DNA from: JAGTVG01 sp963699805
Lineage (GTDB): Bacteria > Bacteroidota > Bacteroidia > Cytophagales > Cyclobacteriaceae
DNA: 64,000 nucleotides
Assembly (NCBI GenBank): GCA_963699805.1
Contig: CAVOVH010000015.1
Location: forward strand, 62,001 to 126,000
Reading direction: 5' to 3'
Under the pieces are notes generated by a model that was not told where the DNA came from, did no database searches, and saw only the letters and a list, made by a program, of their open reading frames with translations. The translations under genes were made by a program, and so were the position numbers. Positions 25,312 to 33,874 of this stretch are shown piece after piece. Every line of letters starts with the position of its first letter. Within the stretch, counting starts at the first letter, position 1.

Positions 25312-26670
25312 ATGCGAACAGTTATTTTAATTTTTTATATGAGTCAGGTGGCTTTTGGCCAATCTGGCATAGTAAATCAATACGTAAAGGAGGCACTTGA
25401 GAATAACCTTGCCCTGAAACAGAAGTATAGCATTTATGAAAAAAGCATTTATGAAAAAAAGGAAGCACAAGCTTTATTTTATCCCAATATAAGCCTGAAT
25501 GCAAGGTATACAGTGGCAGAAGGGGGGCGGACCATAGATTTTCCTGTCGGAGATCTATTGAATCCGGTATACCAGACACTGAATATACTGACCGAATCGG
25601 ATAATTTTCCGGAGATCAGTAATCAGCAATTTTTTTTCTACCGGCCCACTGAACAAGAAACCAAGATCGAATTGCTGCAACCTATCTTTAATCCCCAGAT
25701 CTATTTTAATTCGAGAATTCAATCGGCATTATCCAGGGTGAGGAAGGCTGATTTGGATACCTATAAACGATTTCTGATCAGCGAAATACAGAAAGCTTAT
25801 TTTGATTATTTAAAGACAGTTGAAATCCTGGAACTCTATGATCAGACAAGATCCCTGCTTGAGGAGAATATCCGGGTAAATGAAAAATTATTTGAAAATG
25901 ACAAAATTACCATTGATATAGTCTACCGTTCAAGAGCTGAATTGAGCAATCATGAACAACGTGTTGCAGAAGCTCAGAAATATCACCGGACCACCGCCGC
26001 CTACTTTAATTTTTTAATGAACCGAACGCTTGATACAGAAATACTGGTTGATTCATTGATCCAGACTGATATCTCAGTTCCGGGTCTTCAGGATTTGATT
26101 GCCAATGCCATTTCAGGAAGAGAAGAGTTGCAGGCACTTGAAAACTATGAGGAAGTAACTAACCTCAAGGAAAAATTAAACCAATCCAATAAACTGCCCA
26201 CGATCGTGGGAGCGGTCGATTATGGAATTCAGGGATTGGATTATCAACTTTCTCCTGATGATGATTTTTTCCTCGCTTCGTTGATTTTACAGTGGGATCT
26301 GTTTGCGGGAATGCAGAATCAGGCCCGCATACAACAATCCAGGATCGATCGGGAAATCATTAATTACCAATGGAATGAGGCTCAGCAGCAGATTGCGCTG
26401 GAAGTAATTGAAAAATATTTTGATCTGCAGGCTTATTTTGAGCGAATCAAGGCAAACAGGACTGAATTGATGGCACTCCGAAAGGCTTTTCAGATTATAC
26501 AGAAAAAATATTCGGAAGGGCAGGCCAATCTGCTTGAATTCATTGATGCCAGAACCAGTATGACCCAGGCGGAACAGAATCTCATTTTAGCCCGTTATGA
26601 CCATCTTATCCGTTATGTAATGCTGGAACGGGTGGCATGTTTATATCCACTTGATTCACTGAGTGAATAA
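25312..26670 (+). CDS. TolC-family outer-membrane efflux protein
   Basis: Outer-membrane component of a tripartite pump. A short signal peptide (about 16-18 residues, ending AFGQS) precedes two repeats of the outer-membrane-efflux-protein domain: residues about 20-215 and 240-445. Long coiled-coil segments alternate with strand-forming regions (NISLNARYTV, TEQETKIELLQPIFNP), as in TolC. The characteristic second-repeat phrase PTIVGAVDYG and the later GQANLLEFIDARTSMTQAEQNLI are typical of Bacteroidota TolC homologues. It is 12 bases after tetR and 2 bases before the adaptor gene. Confidence 0.93.
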   Translation: MRTVILIFYMSQVAFGQSGIVNQYVKEALENNLALKQKYSIYEKSIYEKKEAQALFYPNISLNARYTVAEGGRTIDFPVGDLLNPVYQTLNILTESDNFPEISNQQFFFYRPTEQETKIELLQPIFNPQIYFNSRIQSALSRVRKADLDTYKRFLISEIQKAYFDYLKTVEILELYDQTRSLLEENIRVNEKLFENDKITIDIVYRSRAELSNHEQRVAEAQKYHRTTAAYFNFLMNRTLDTEILVDSLIQTDISVPGLQDLIANAISGREELQALENYEEVTNLKEKLNQSNKLPTIVGAVDYGIQGLDYQLSPDDDFFLASLILQWDLFAGMQNQARIQQSRIDREIINYQWNEAQQQIALEVIEKYFDLQAYFERIKANRTELMALRKAFQIIQKKYSEGQANLLEFIDARTSMTQAEQNLILARYDHLIRYVMLERVACLYPLDSLSE

Positions 26671-26672
26671 TT

Positions 26673-27728
26673 ATGAATTGGAATATTTTAAAATGGATTT
26701 TACTGGTGATCTTGCTTTCTGCCGTGACTGCGTGCAGGCAGAAACCGGAAGAAAGATCAGCGGAGATTGTGCATCTGGTTGTTCAAACTGTACAAAATAT
26801 ACACGTAGTCCCATCTATTCGCACTGCAGGAAAATTAGCCTCCAAAGTTGAGTTCAAATTAAGTTATAAAACGGGAGGGATTATTGAAGAAATTTATATC
26901 GAAGAGGGTGAAAAAGTGAAAAGAGGACAACCCTTGGCGACGTTAGCCTTGTCCGAAATTCAATCAAGAGTCAACCAGGCCAGACTATCGGTCAGTAAAG
27001 CGGAAAGAGATTATCAACGGGCCAGGAATCTATATCAGGATAGTGTAGTGACCTTGGAATTATTTCAGAATGCCACCACGGCCCTTGAAGTAGCCAAAAG
27101 TGATTTGAGAATTGCCGAATTCAACCTCAATCATTCCAAAATTATGGCCCCCTCCGATGGATTGATTCTAAAGAAGCTGGCAGAAGAAAATGAAATAGTT
27201 GGACCCGGGCAACCTGTGTTTTATTATGCTTCAACGGAAAGCGCTTGGATCATGCGGGTAAATGTGACAGATAAGGACCGTGTTCATTTGAATCTCCTCG
27301 ATTCAGCCATCCTTTTTTTCGATGCATTCCCGGATCGGCATATAAAAGCTGAGGTCAGTGAGATCGCGGAAATAGCGGATCCCTATACCGGCACCTTCGA
27401 AGTGGAGCTTTCACTCATCGATCAAGTTCAGACACTGGTAAGTGGACTGATCGGTACCGCCATGATCTATCCTTCTTACAAGATTGATTTACCTGTCATT
27501 CCATATGAAGCTTTGATGGAAGGGAACGGGATGACCGGGCAGGTCTGGATCATTCAGAACGGATTACCTGAAAAACACCGGATTGAGATTTTTTCTTTAC
27601 ATGACATGGGAATCCTGGTTAGGAATGGGTTATCGGCAGGTGATTCTATTGTGGTGGAAGGAGGACAATATATCCGTGAGGATTACCAGATAATTATTGA
27701 TCCGAATGTTCACCAAGATACCATCTAA
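26673..27728 (+). CDS. RND periplasmic adaptor (HlyD/MFP family) lipoprotein
   Basis: Membrane-fusion protein linking the RND permease to TolC. The signal ends in VTACRQ, a lipobox (Cys about residue 21), so it is probably a lipoprotein in the inner membrane leaflet facing the periplasm. The lipoyl half-motifs are YKTGGIIEEIYIEEGEKVKRGQPLATL and NHSKIMAPSDGLILKKLAEENEIVGPGQPVF, with a helical hairpin between (SRVNQARLSVSKAERDYQRAR), then the beta-barrel domain and C-terminal membrane-proximal part. Length 351 is normal. It begins two bases after the TolC stop and is followed after 47 bases by the permease. Confidence 0.92.
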   Translation: MNWNILKWILLVILLSAVTACRQKPEERSAEIVHLVVQTVQNIHVVPSIRTAGKLASKVEFKLSYKTGGIIEEIYIEEGEKVKRGQPLATLALSEIQSRVNQARLSVSKAERDYQRARNLYQDSVVTLELFQNATTALEVAKSDLRIAEFNLNHSKIMAPSDGLILKKLAEENEIVGPGQPVFYYASTESAWIMRVNVTDKDRVHLNLLDSAILFFDAFPDRHIKAEVSEIAEIADPYTGTFEVELSLIDQVQTLVSGLIGTAMIYPSYKIDLPVIPYEALMEGNGMTGQVWIIQNGLPEKHRIEIFSLHDMGILVRNGLSAGDSIVVEGGQYIREDYQIIIDPNVHQDTI

Positions 27729-27775
27729 TGATGTTCATAAATTCTAAATCGGAAACGCCTGTCGATTTTTAGCAT

Positions 27776-30700
27776 ATGAATTTGCCAAAATTAGCCATAG
27801 AGAACCATCAGTTTACCATTATTCTTTTTCTGTGGTTATTGATGATGGGAATTTATTCATTCTTCACCATGCCCAGAACAGAGGATCCACCTTTACAACT
27901 GCCTGGAGCAAGTATCATCATCATCTATCCCGGGGCTAATCCAACTGATATTGAAGAATTGATTGTATCTCCGATTGAGGATGCCTTGAATGAACTGGAT
28001 GATATCAAGAAAATGGAAACGACCATCGAGCATGGAATCTGCCATATTGCCATTGAATTTACATTCGGAACGGATGCCAATGATAAATATGAAGAAGTCT
28101 TACAACAAGTAAACAGTGTACAGTATGAATTGCCGGCAGATATCTATCAAATGGAAATCCTGCGATGGCGCAGTTCTGACGTGTGTATCATGCAACTGGC
28201 CATGGTCTCCACATCTGTTCCATATGACCAAATGGAAGATGTAACCGAGGAACTGAAAAAACAAATAGAAAGAATTGCGGGAGTATTGAAGGTAGAAATA
28301 CTTGCCATTCCTGAACAACAGGTAAAGATCTCCATCAATTTGGAAAAAATGTCTCAGATGAATATTTCACTCAATGATATCAATCAAGCGGTGCTGAGCA
28401 ATAATGCAAACATACCCGGGGGTAATATTGAATTGAAAGGAATGGAATATAATATCAAGACAAGTGGATCATTTTCAAGTCTGGATGATATCCGAAATAT
28501 CGTGATAAAATCTTACCAGGGCCAGATCATCTACCTGAAAAATATCGCCGATATCCACTTTGATTATTCTGACAACCGTTATTACGCGCGATATAATGGA
28601 AACCGTGCGGTTTTTTTATCAGTACAGCAGAAACAGGATTATAATATTTACAGTATCACCAACAAAATAAAAAAAATCATCGGTGATTATAATGCTGTGA
28701 AAAGAACTGGTATGAAGATTCACGTGGTTTTTGACCAGTCAAAGAGTGTGGATAGGCGGATCAGCAGTTTTTTAAGCAATTTAACGAGTGGCATAGTGCT
28801 GGTGGGTCTTTTAATTTTTGTGTCTCTTGGTTTCAGGGCCTCCATTCTGGTCATGATGGCCATTCCCTTTTCAATTTTAGTCGGCATTGGATTTGTCGAT
28901 ATGGCAGGATTCGGTTTTCAGCAGATTACCATTGCGGCACTTGTCATTTCATTGGGATTATTGGTGGATAATTCCATCGTGATTGTCGAGAATATTGAAA
29001 GATTTATTTCGCTGGGAGAAAGTAATAAAATGGCGGCCATCAGGGGAACCACACAACTGGGTTGGCCGATCGTAAGTGCGACGGTCACCACGGTATTGGC
29101 ATTTATACCCATTATATCAATGCCGGATAAAGCAGGTAAATTCATACAAAGCCTGCCTATTACAGTCATATTTACTTTGACAGCTTCCCTGCTCATCGCC
29201 CTCATTCTCACCCCTTACCTGGCGATGTTGTTTCTTACACATCATCAAAGGAAGAAAAGGAAAAAACGATACAATTTTAAAGTTATGTTGAATAAATTCA
29301 TTGAAGGTCCTTACCGGACAAGCCTCCAATATTCGATTCACCATAAATGGATGATAATCTCAATCTCCTTATTGCTCATTTTCGGGGCCGTTGCTTTATT
29401 TCCACTGGTCGGAGTCAGTTTTTTTCCTAAAGCTGAAAAACCACAGTTCATGATCAGGATTGTGGCCCCTGAAGGATCCGGAATTTCCAGTGTGGATCAA
29501 ATGACCCGAAAAATTGAAGATATACTGGATACAATACCTGCGATCAGACATTATGCCAGTAATGTTGGGCATGGAAATCCACGTATTTATTACAATATTT
29601 TTCCCAAAAGATTTCAGAAAAACTTCGCCGAGATTTATGTGGAACTCGATTACTTTGATGCCGATCAATATGATCTTCTGGTGTCAAATCTTCGCTGGTT
29701 ATTCGCTGGAATATCCGGCACACGTATTGAACTGAAGGAATTTGAACAGGGATCTCCCATCGAAGCTCCCCTTGCCATAAAGGTGATAGGCAATGATTTG
29801 GAGGTATTAAAATCATTGGCCCATGATGTGGAAGGATATGTACGCAATGAACCAGGTACTGTAAATGTTAACAATCCACTGAGCCAGGAAAGCACTGATA
29901 TCTATCTGAACATCAACAAGGATAAGGCCAGTCTGGTAGGCGTTCCCATTGTTGAAATCGACAGGGTTATACGGACCGCTGTGGCAGGATTTCATGTATC
30001 ATCTTACCGTGATCCTGCTGGTAAGGAATACGATATTGTTATTCGGTTGCCGCAAGGAGACAAGATCAAGCTTGTTGATTTCGAGCGTATCTATGTATCC
30101 TCGGTGACCGGCAGGATGATCCCCTTGAAACAATTGGCCGGGCTTGAATTCAGAAAATCGTCCGGACAGATCACACATTATAACCTGGACCGGAATGTGA
30201 CCATTACCTCAGATATTATGAAAGGATATAACCTGAATGATATTGCAAAACGGATCGACGGGAAATTGGTAAAATATTCTTGGCCGGAAGGGTTTACTTA
30301 TAAGTTCACCGGTGAAATTGAAAGCCGGGATGAAAGTTTTGGAGGGATGGAAAAAGCCAGCTTGATTGCTTTGATTGCTATTTTTGCTGTTCTCGTTCTT
30401 CAGTTTAGATCGTTCAGACAACCAATGATCATTTTATCTGCTATTCCGCTCGCTTTGGTAGGATCGGTATTGGCTCTATTTATTACAGGGAATACTTTTT
30501 CTTTTACAGCTTTTATCGGGTTGATCAGTCTGATTGGCATAGTCGTCAATAATTCGATCATCCTGGTCGATTATTCCAACGAATTGATCAGGGAAGGAAA
30601 AACACTTACAGAGGCCGTTTCTACCGCTTGTGAGACTCGTTTTACACCGGTAATATTGACCACCTTTACCACAATCGGAGGCTTGTTACCTTTGACCTTA

Positions 30701-30850
30701 AGGGGAGGGACCATGTGGGCCCCCATGGGTTGGACGATCATTGGAGGATTGCTTGTCTCCACCCTGTTATCACTGATCCTGGTCCCTGTATTATACCTGC
30801 TGATCACCTCAAAATCCCGGGAAAGAATCATTCATGCTGGGATGACGTAA
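27776..30850 (+). CDS. RND-family efflux permease (AcrB/MdtB-like)
   Basis: Inner-membrane proton-driven pump, 1024 residues, with the usual twelve-helix layout: helix 1 at NHQFTIILFLWLLMMGI, then a large periplasmic loop, helices 2-6 from about residue 340 (SGIVLVGLLIFVSLGF), helix 7 near residue 525, second loop, and helices 8-12 from about residue 870. Helix 4 reads SLGLLVDNSIVIVENIER, so the relay Asp pair is D-N rather than D-D; the parallel helix-10 motif is GIVVNNSIILVDYSNE. Porter-domain motifs such as YPGANPTDIEELI are present. It is the last gene of the TetR-TolC-adaptor-permease operon. Substrate (drug, bile-like or metal) cannot be told. Confidence 0.95.
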   Translation: MNLPKLAIENHQFTIILFLWLLMMGIYSFFTMPRTEDPPLQLPGASIIIIYPGANPTDIEELIVSPIEDALNELDDIKKMETTIEHGICHIAIEFTFGTDANDKYEEVLQQVNSVQYELPADIYQMEILRWRSSDVCIMQLAMVSTSVPYDQMEDVTEELKKQIERIAGVLKVEILAIPEQQVKISINLEKMSQMNISLNDINQAVLSNNANIPGGNIELKGMEYNIKTSGSFSSLDDIRNIVIKSYQGQIIYLKNIADIHFDYSDNRYYARYNGNRAVFLSVQQKQDYNIYSITNKIKKIIGDYNAVKRTGMKIHVVFDQSKSVDRRISSFLSNLTSGIVLVGLLIFVSLGFRASILVMMAIPFSILVGIGFVDMAGFGFQQITIAALVISLGLLVDNSIVIVENIERFISLGESNKMAAIRGTTQLGWPIVSATVTTVLAFIPIISMPDKAGKFIQSLPITVIFTLTASLLIALILTPYLAMLFLTHHQRKKRKKRYNFKVMLNKFIEGPYRTSLQYSIHHKWMIISISLLLIFGAVALFPLVGVSFFPKAEKPQFMIRIVAPEGSGISSVDQMTRKIEDILDTIPAIRHYASNVGHGNPRIYYNIFPKRFQKNFAEIYVELDYFDADQYDLLVSNLRWLFAGISGTRIELKEFEQGSPIEAPLAIKVIGNDLEVLKSLAHDVEGYVRNEPGTVNVNNPLSQESTDIYLNINKDKASLVGVPIVEIDRVIRTAVAGFHVSSYRDPAGKEYDIVIRLPQGDKIKLVDFERIYVSSVTGRMIPLKQLAGLEFRKSSGQITHYNLDRNVTITSDIMKGYNLNDIAKRIDGKLVKYSWPEGFTYKFTGEIESRDESFGGMEKASLIALIAIFAVLVLQFRSFRQPMIILSAIPLALVGSVLALFITGNTFSFTAFIGLISLIGIVVNNSIILVDYSNELIREGKTLTEAVSTACETRFTPVILTTFTTIGGLLPLTLRGGTMWAPMGWTIIGGLLVSTLLSLILVPVLYLLITSKSRERIIHAGMT

Positions 30851-31158
30851 ATGGCGTCAAACCAATGTGATTATCTTTAATGCCTTATTTAAGAAAAAGG
30901 AGATTAATCCGTTGAGTAAATCCATTCGACCGGATTAGCCGTTCCATTAGATGGCTTTACCGGGTGACTGGAAGTTGAAAACGATCTGAAGACTACTTTC
31001 ATGAGCATCACGCAATCAACCTATATTTTTTTTACACTTTTCCAACCGTAAGTAAAGCGATTCCTATTAAATAGATTATAAACAATCTCTTTGGTCTGTT
31101 TGCGATAAAGCAGGTATACTGCGACTCGATAAAAGCTGTCCAGAGAGTCTTTTATATA
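30851..31158. other. Intergenic region, convergent genes
   Basis: No gene is supported in 308 bases. A 7-base dyad TAATCCG/CGGATTA (30905-30911 and 30931-30937) with a 19-base loop is the only structure seen; it has no T tract and is a weak terminator candidate. Confidence 0.5.
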
Positions 31159-32232
31159 TCATTTGCCAGTTTCGAGATAAACCTTCTGCATGATTCTGAT
31201 TTTTTCCTCATCTCTTGCCACCGCATCACTTGTAAACATCATTACTCCGGTTGATCCGGATTGCAGGCCCCCCCTCAGCACCTGTTCAAATTCAGATGGT
31301 GTAATCTGATTCGGATCATCATAAGCCTGAACAATCGGCCATACTTTTGGGAAGGTTTTCCGATCAATTTTTAATCGTCTGCTGAACCATTCAATATTAT
31401 CTGCCACCCATTCCGGATCTCTTCCCATCCGGCCATGATAAACCATAGGAGAAAATACATCCACAACATCCCGGAGCATATCATAATCAAGTCCGAGAAT
31501 ATTTCTTCTGGCTCCATTGAACTCACCGTCTTCCCATGGGCAATGATAGATCCCAAGAAGGGCACCCGGTTTTTCCTGTCTGATGATTTGACGCATTTCG
31601 TTTGCCCAGGATTGTATAACACGACATCTCCAGTCACGCCATTCCGGGTCTTTATTTTCGAGGATCCATTGAGCTTTTTTGGAGGTAGAACTACCGGGTA
31701 CATGAATGCCTGCACTTTTTTCAAATTCCGAAAGACAAGATGAGCAAAAGCAGGTCTCCGGAAGAATCGGCGCTGGTTCTTCGAATTGTGCATGCCAGTG
31801 CACATAATCCATCCAGACACCGTCCAGATCAAATGATTTTAATAGGTTCCGCAACTGATCCATCCGGTATTTACGAAATTCAATATTAGTCGGGCAGACA
31901 CCCATGAACCAGGAAGCCTGATCTGCTTTTTCACCATTTTTTTTGATAGGCCAGGCATCCGGATGGTTCTCCACATAATTTTTCCCGTTAAGGGCTGCAA
32001 ATTCTGCATAGATCTTTATTCCAGCCGCCCGAACTTTACCCAACATTTGCTTATCAATGGATCCAGAATGAATAAAAACTGCATTTATGCCCAGTTCTGA
32101 AAGATCATATCCACGTTCCCAGAATGGTTCAGGACTGCCATAGATACCGCGGACTTCAATCAATGACTGGCCATAAGATGGAATGAAAACAAACAAGATC
32201 CAGATTGTCAGAATTTTGTGATTGACCTTCAT
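31159..32232 (-). CDS. Exported putative glycosidase-like TIM barrel with Cys cluster
   Basis: A 357-residue exported protein. A signal peptide (MKVNHKILTIWILFVFIPSYGQ) is followed by a TIM barrel in which strands are visible as GINAVFIHSG, AAGIKIYAEFAA, LDGVWMDYVHWH (with WMDY at the fourth strand) and VDVFSPMVYHG. Residues about 155-170 carry a C-F-C-x2-C cluster (ETCFCSSCLSEF), as in the hypothetical glycosyl hydrolase groups (GHL6 and GHL10/DUF187-like), where it is taken to bind a metal or form a disulfide. Candidate acids are the Asp in WMDY and later Glu/Asp. No CAZy family can be named with confidence. It stands alone. Confidence 0.6.
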   Translation of the reverse strand: MKVNHKILTIWILFVFIPSYGQSLIEVRGIYGSPEPFWERGYDLSELGINAVFIHSGSIDKQMLGKVRAAGIKIYAEFAALNGKNYVENHPDAWPIKKNGEKADQASWFMGVCPTNIEFRKYRMDQLRNLLKSFDLDGVWMDYVHWHAQFEEPAPILPETCFCSSCLSEFEKSAGIHVPGSSTSKKAQWILENKDPEWRDWRCRVIQSWANEMRQIIRQEKPGALLGIYHCPWEDGEFNGARRNILGLDYDMLRDVVDVFSPMVYHGRMGRDPEWVADNIEWFSRRLKIDRKTFPKVWPIVQAYDDPNQITPSEFEQVLRGGLQSGSTGVMMFTSDAVARDEEKIRIMQKVYLETGK

Positions 32233-32371
32233 GATGGATTATTTTGTAAAAGCGACTTTATTTTTGATTGATTAAGATACATATACACAGCTAAAAAAAC
32301 AGGTTCTCAAAGATTTATATCCCGGATATTTTTAAATTGGAGGTACAAGTTATTTACATCGAAACATTACC

Positions 32372-33538
32372 ATGAAAAAAACTTACAGAATAATAGCCCT
32401 CTTTTTATCAGTTTCCGCTGGCTTGTTTATATCACAAGGATTTTCACAATCCACTTATTATCCTCCAAAGCATGGACCATGGGAGGCAAAAGATCCCGGT
32501 GAGCTGGGCTTTGATAATGATCTGTTGAAAAAAGCCATTTATTTTGCTGAATCCCGTGAATATTCAGGCTCAAGGGATTTACGGATTGCCATACTGGAAG
32601 CTTTCGCACATGAACCTTATCATGAAATCACGGGGCCAACAAAAGAAAGAGGGGGACCTGCTGGAATGATCATAAGAAATGGATATAAGATTGCTTCCTG
32701 GGGAGACGTAAAAAGGGTCGACATGACATTCAGTGTTACAAAAAGTTATTTATCTACGGTGGCAGGTTTGGCCTGGGAGGATGGCCTGATCAAAGACCTA
32801 CATGATCCGGTTTACCAATATGTATGGGATGATACGTTTGAAGGTGTTCACAATCATCAAATCACCTGGCATCATTTATTGAATCAATCTTCTGATTGGT
32901 CCGGCTCGTTGTTCGGGATGTATGACTGGGCGGACAGACCCTCTCAGGAAGGTGGAATCGATGACTGGAAGAACCGTGAATTACATACTCCTGGGACCTA
33001 TTTCAAATATAATGATGTCAGGGTGAATTTACTGGCCTTTTCCTTGTTGCAGGTCTGGAGAAGACCGTTGCCTGAAGTATTGAAAGAAAGGATCATGGAT
33101 CCAATCGGAGCTTCTAGCACCTGGAGATGGTATGGTTATAACAATTCATGGGTGGATATGGACGGCCTGAAGATACAGTCGGTCAGTGGAGGAGGACATT
33201 CCGGAGGCGGGCTCTTTATCAGCACAGAGGATCATGCCCGGTTCGGATTATTGTTTTTAAACAAGGGAAACTGGAATGGCCATCCGTTGTTATCGGAAAA
33301 CTGGGTCAGTAAGGTACAAACATCCTCGGAAGCTAATGAGGGTTATGGTTATATGTGGTGGCTGAATAAAGGTCCTGAACAATGGAAAGATCTACCGGAC
33401 GATATTTATTACGCAGCCGGTTTTGGTGGAAATTATATCGTGATCATTCCGGATATAAACACGGTGGTTGTTACGAGATGGCTTGTACCCTCCGAACTGG
33501 GACCGTTTTTACGTCTCGTTATGGATGCCATCAAATAA
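32372..33538 (+). CDS. Exported serine hydrolase (class C beta-lactamase fold)
   Basis: Periplasmic serine hydrolase, 388 residues with a signal peptide (ending GFSQ). The nucleophile motif S-x-x-K is SVTK (Ser121, Lys124), followed by the YxN motif at YNDVRVN (residues about 211-213) and the third motif HSGGG around residue 270. It lies in the penicillin-binding/esterase-like group annotated as beta-lactamase-related or 6-aminohexanoate-dimer-hydrolase-like; esterase or peptidase activity is more likely than drug resistance, because the final motif is not KTG. No operon partner. Confidence 0.85.
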   Translation: MKKTYRIIALFLSVSAGLFISQGFSQSTYYPPKHGPWEAKDPGELGFDNDLLKKAIYFAESREYSGSRDLRIAILEAFAHEPYHEITGPTKERGGPAGMIIRNGYKIASWGDVKRVDMTFSVTKSYLSTVAGLAWEDGLIKDLHDPVYQYVWDDTFEGVHNHQITWHHLLNQSSDWSGSLFGMYDWADRPSQEGGIDDWKNRELHTPGTYFKYNDVRVNLLAFSLLQVWRRPLPEVLKERIMDPIGASSTWRWYGYNNSWVDMDGLKIQSVSGGGHSGGGLFISTEDHARFGLLFLNKGNWNGHPLLSENWVSKVQTSSEANEGYGYMWWLNKGPEQWKDLPDDIYYAAGFGGNYIVIIPDINTVVVTRWLVPSELGPFLRLVMDAIK

Positions 33539-33874
33539 GCTATCATAAAATTACGGTCTAGTATTCTTCTGGATCACTTTTCTGATATTCTGGTCAAATT
33601 ATAAGTACTCCTGTTGCTTATTTTTAATATCCTGATTTTCTGTTTGGAGATTCTAAACCATCCATGGTATTCTGTTTCGCATGTATCCGTTTACTGAAAT
33701 ATACCAGATGAAAACCTTCAGCAAGGAAATCAGGAAGTGAATACAATCTGGCATTTCATTCTTATTTTATAATATTTAAGATAGTTGGAACAATTTAAAA
33801 ATATGGTTAATTTTTGACTGTATTTTTTCGAGTATATCAGTGGATAGAATGTACTTTTTGGATTTAGAATATCA
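33539..33874. other. Intergenic region
   Basis: 336 AT-rich bases, presumably containing the promoter of the DUF5916 gene that follows. I see no gene, no strong hairpin and no repeat. An in-frame TAG lies 30 bases before the TTG start of that gene, so its coding region cannot reach further into this gap. Confidence 0.5.
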
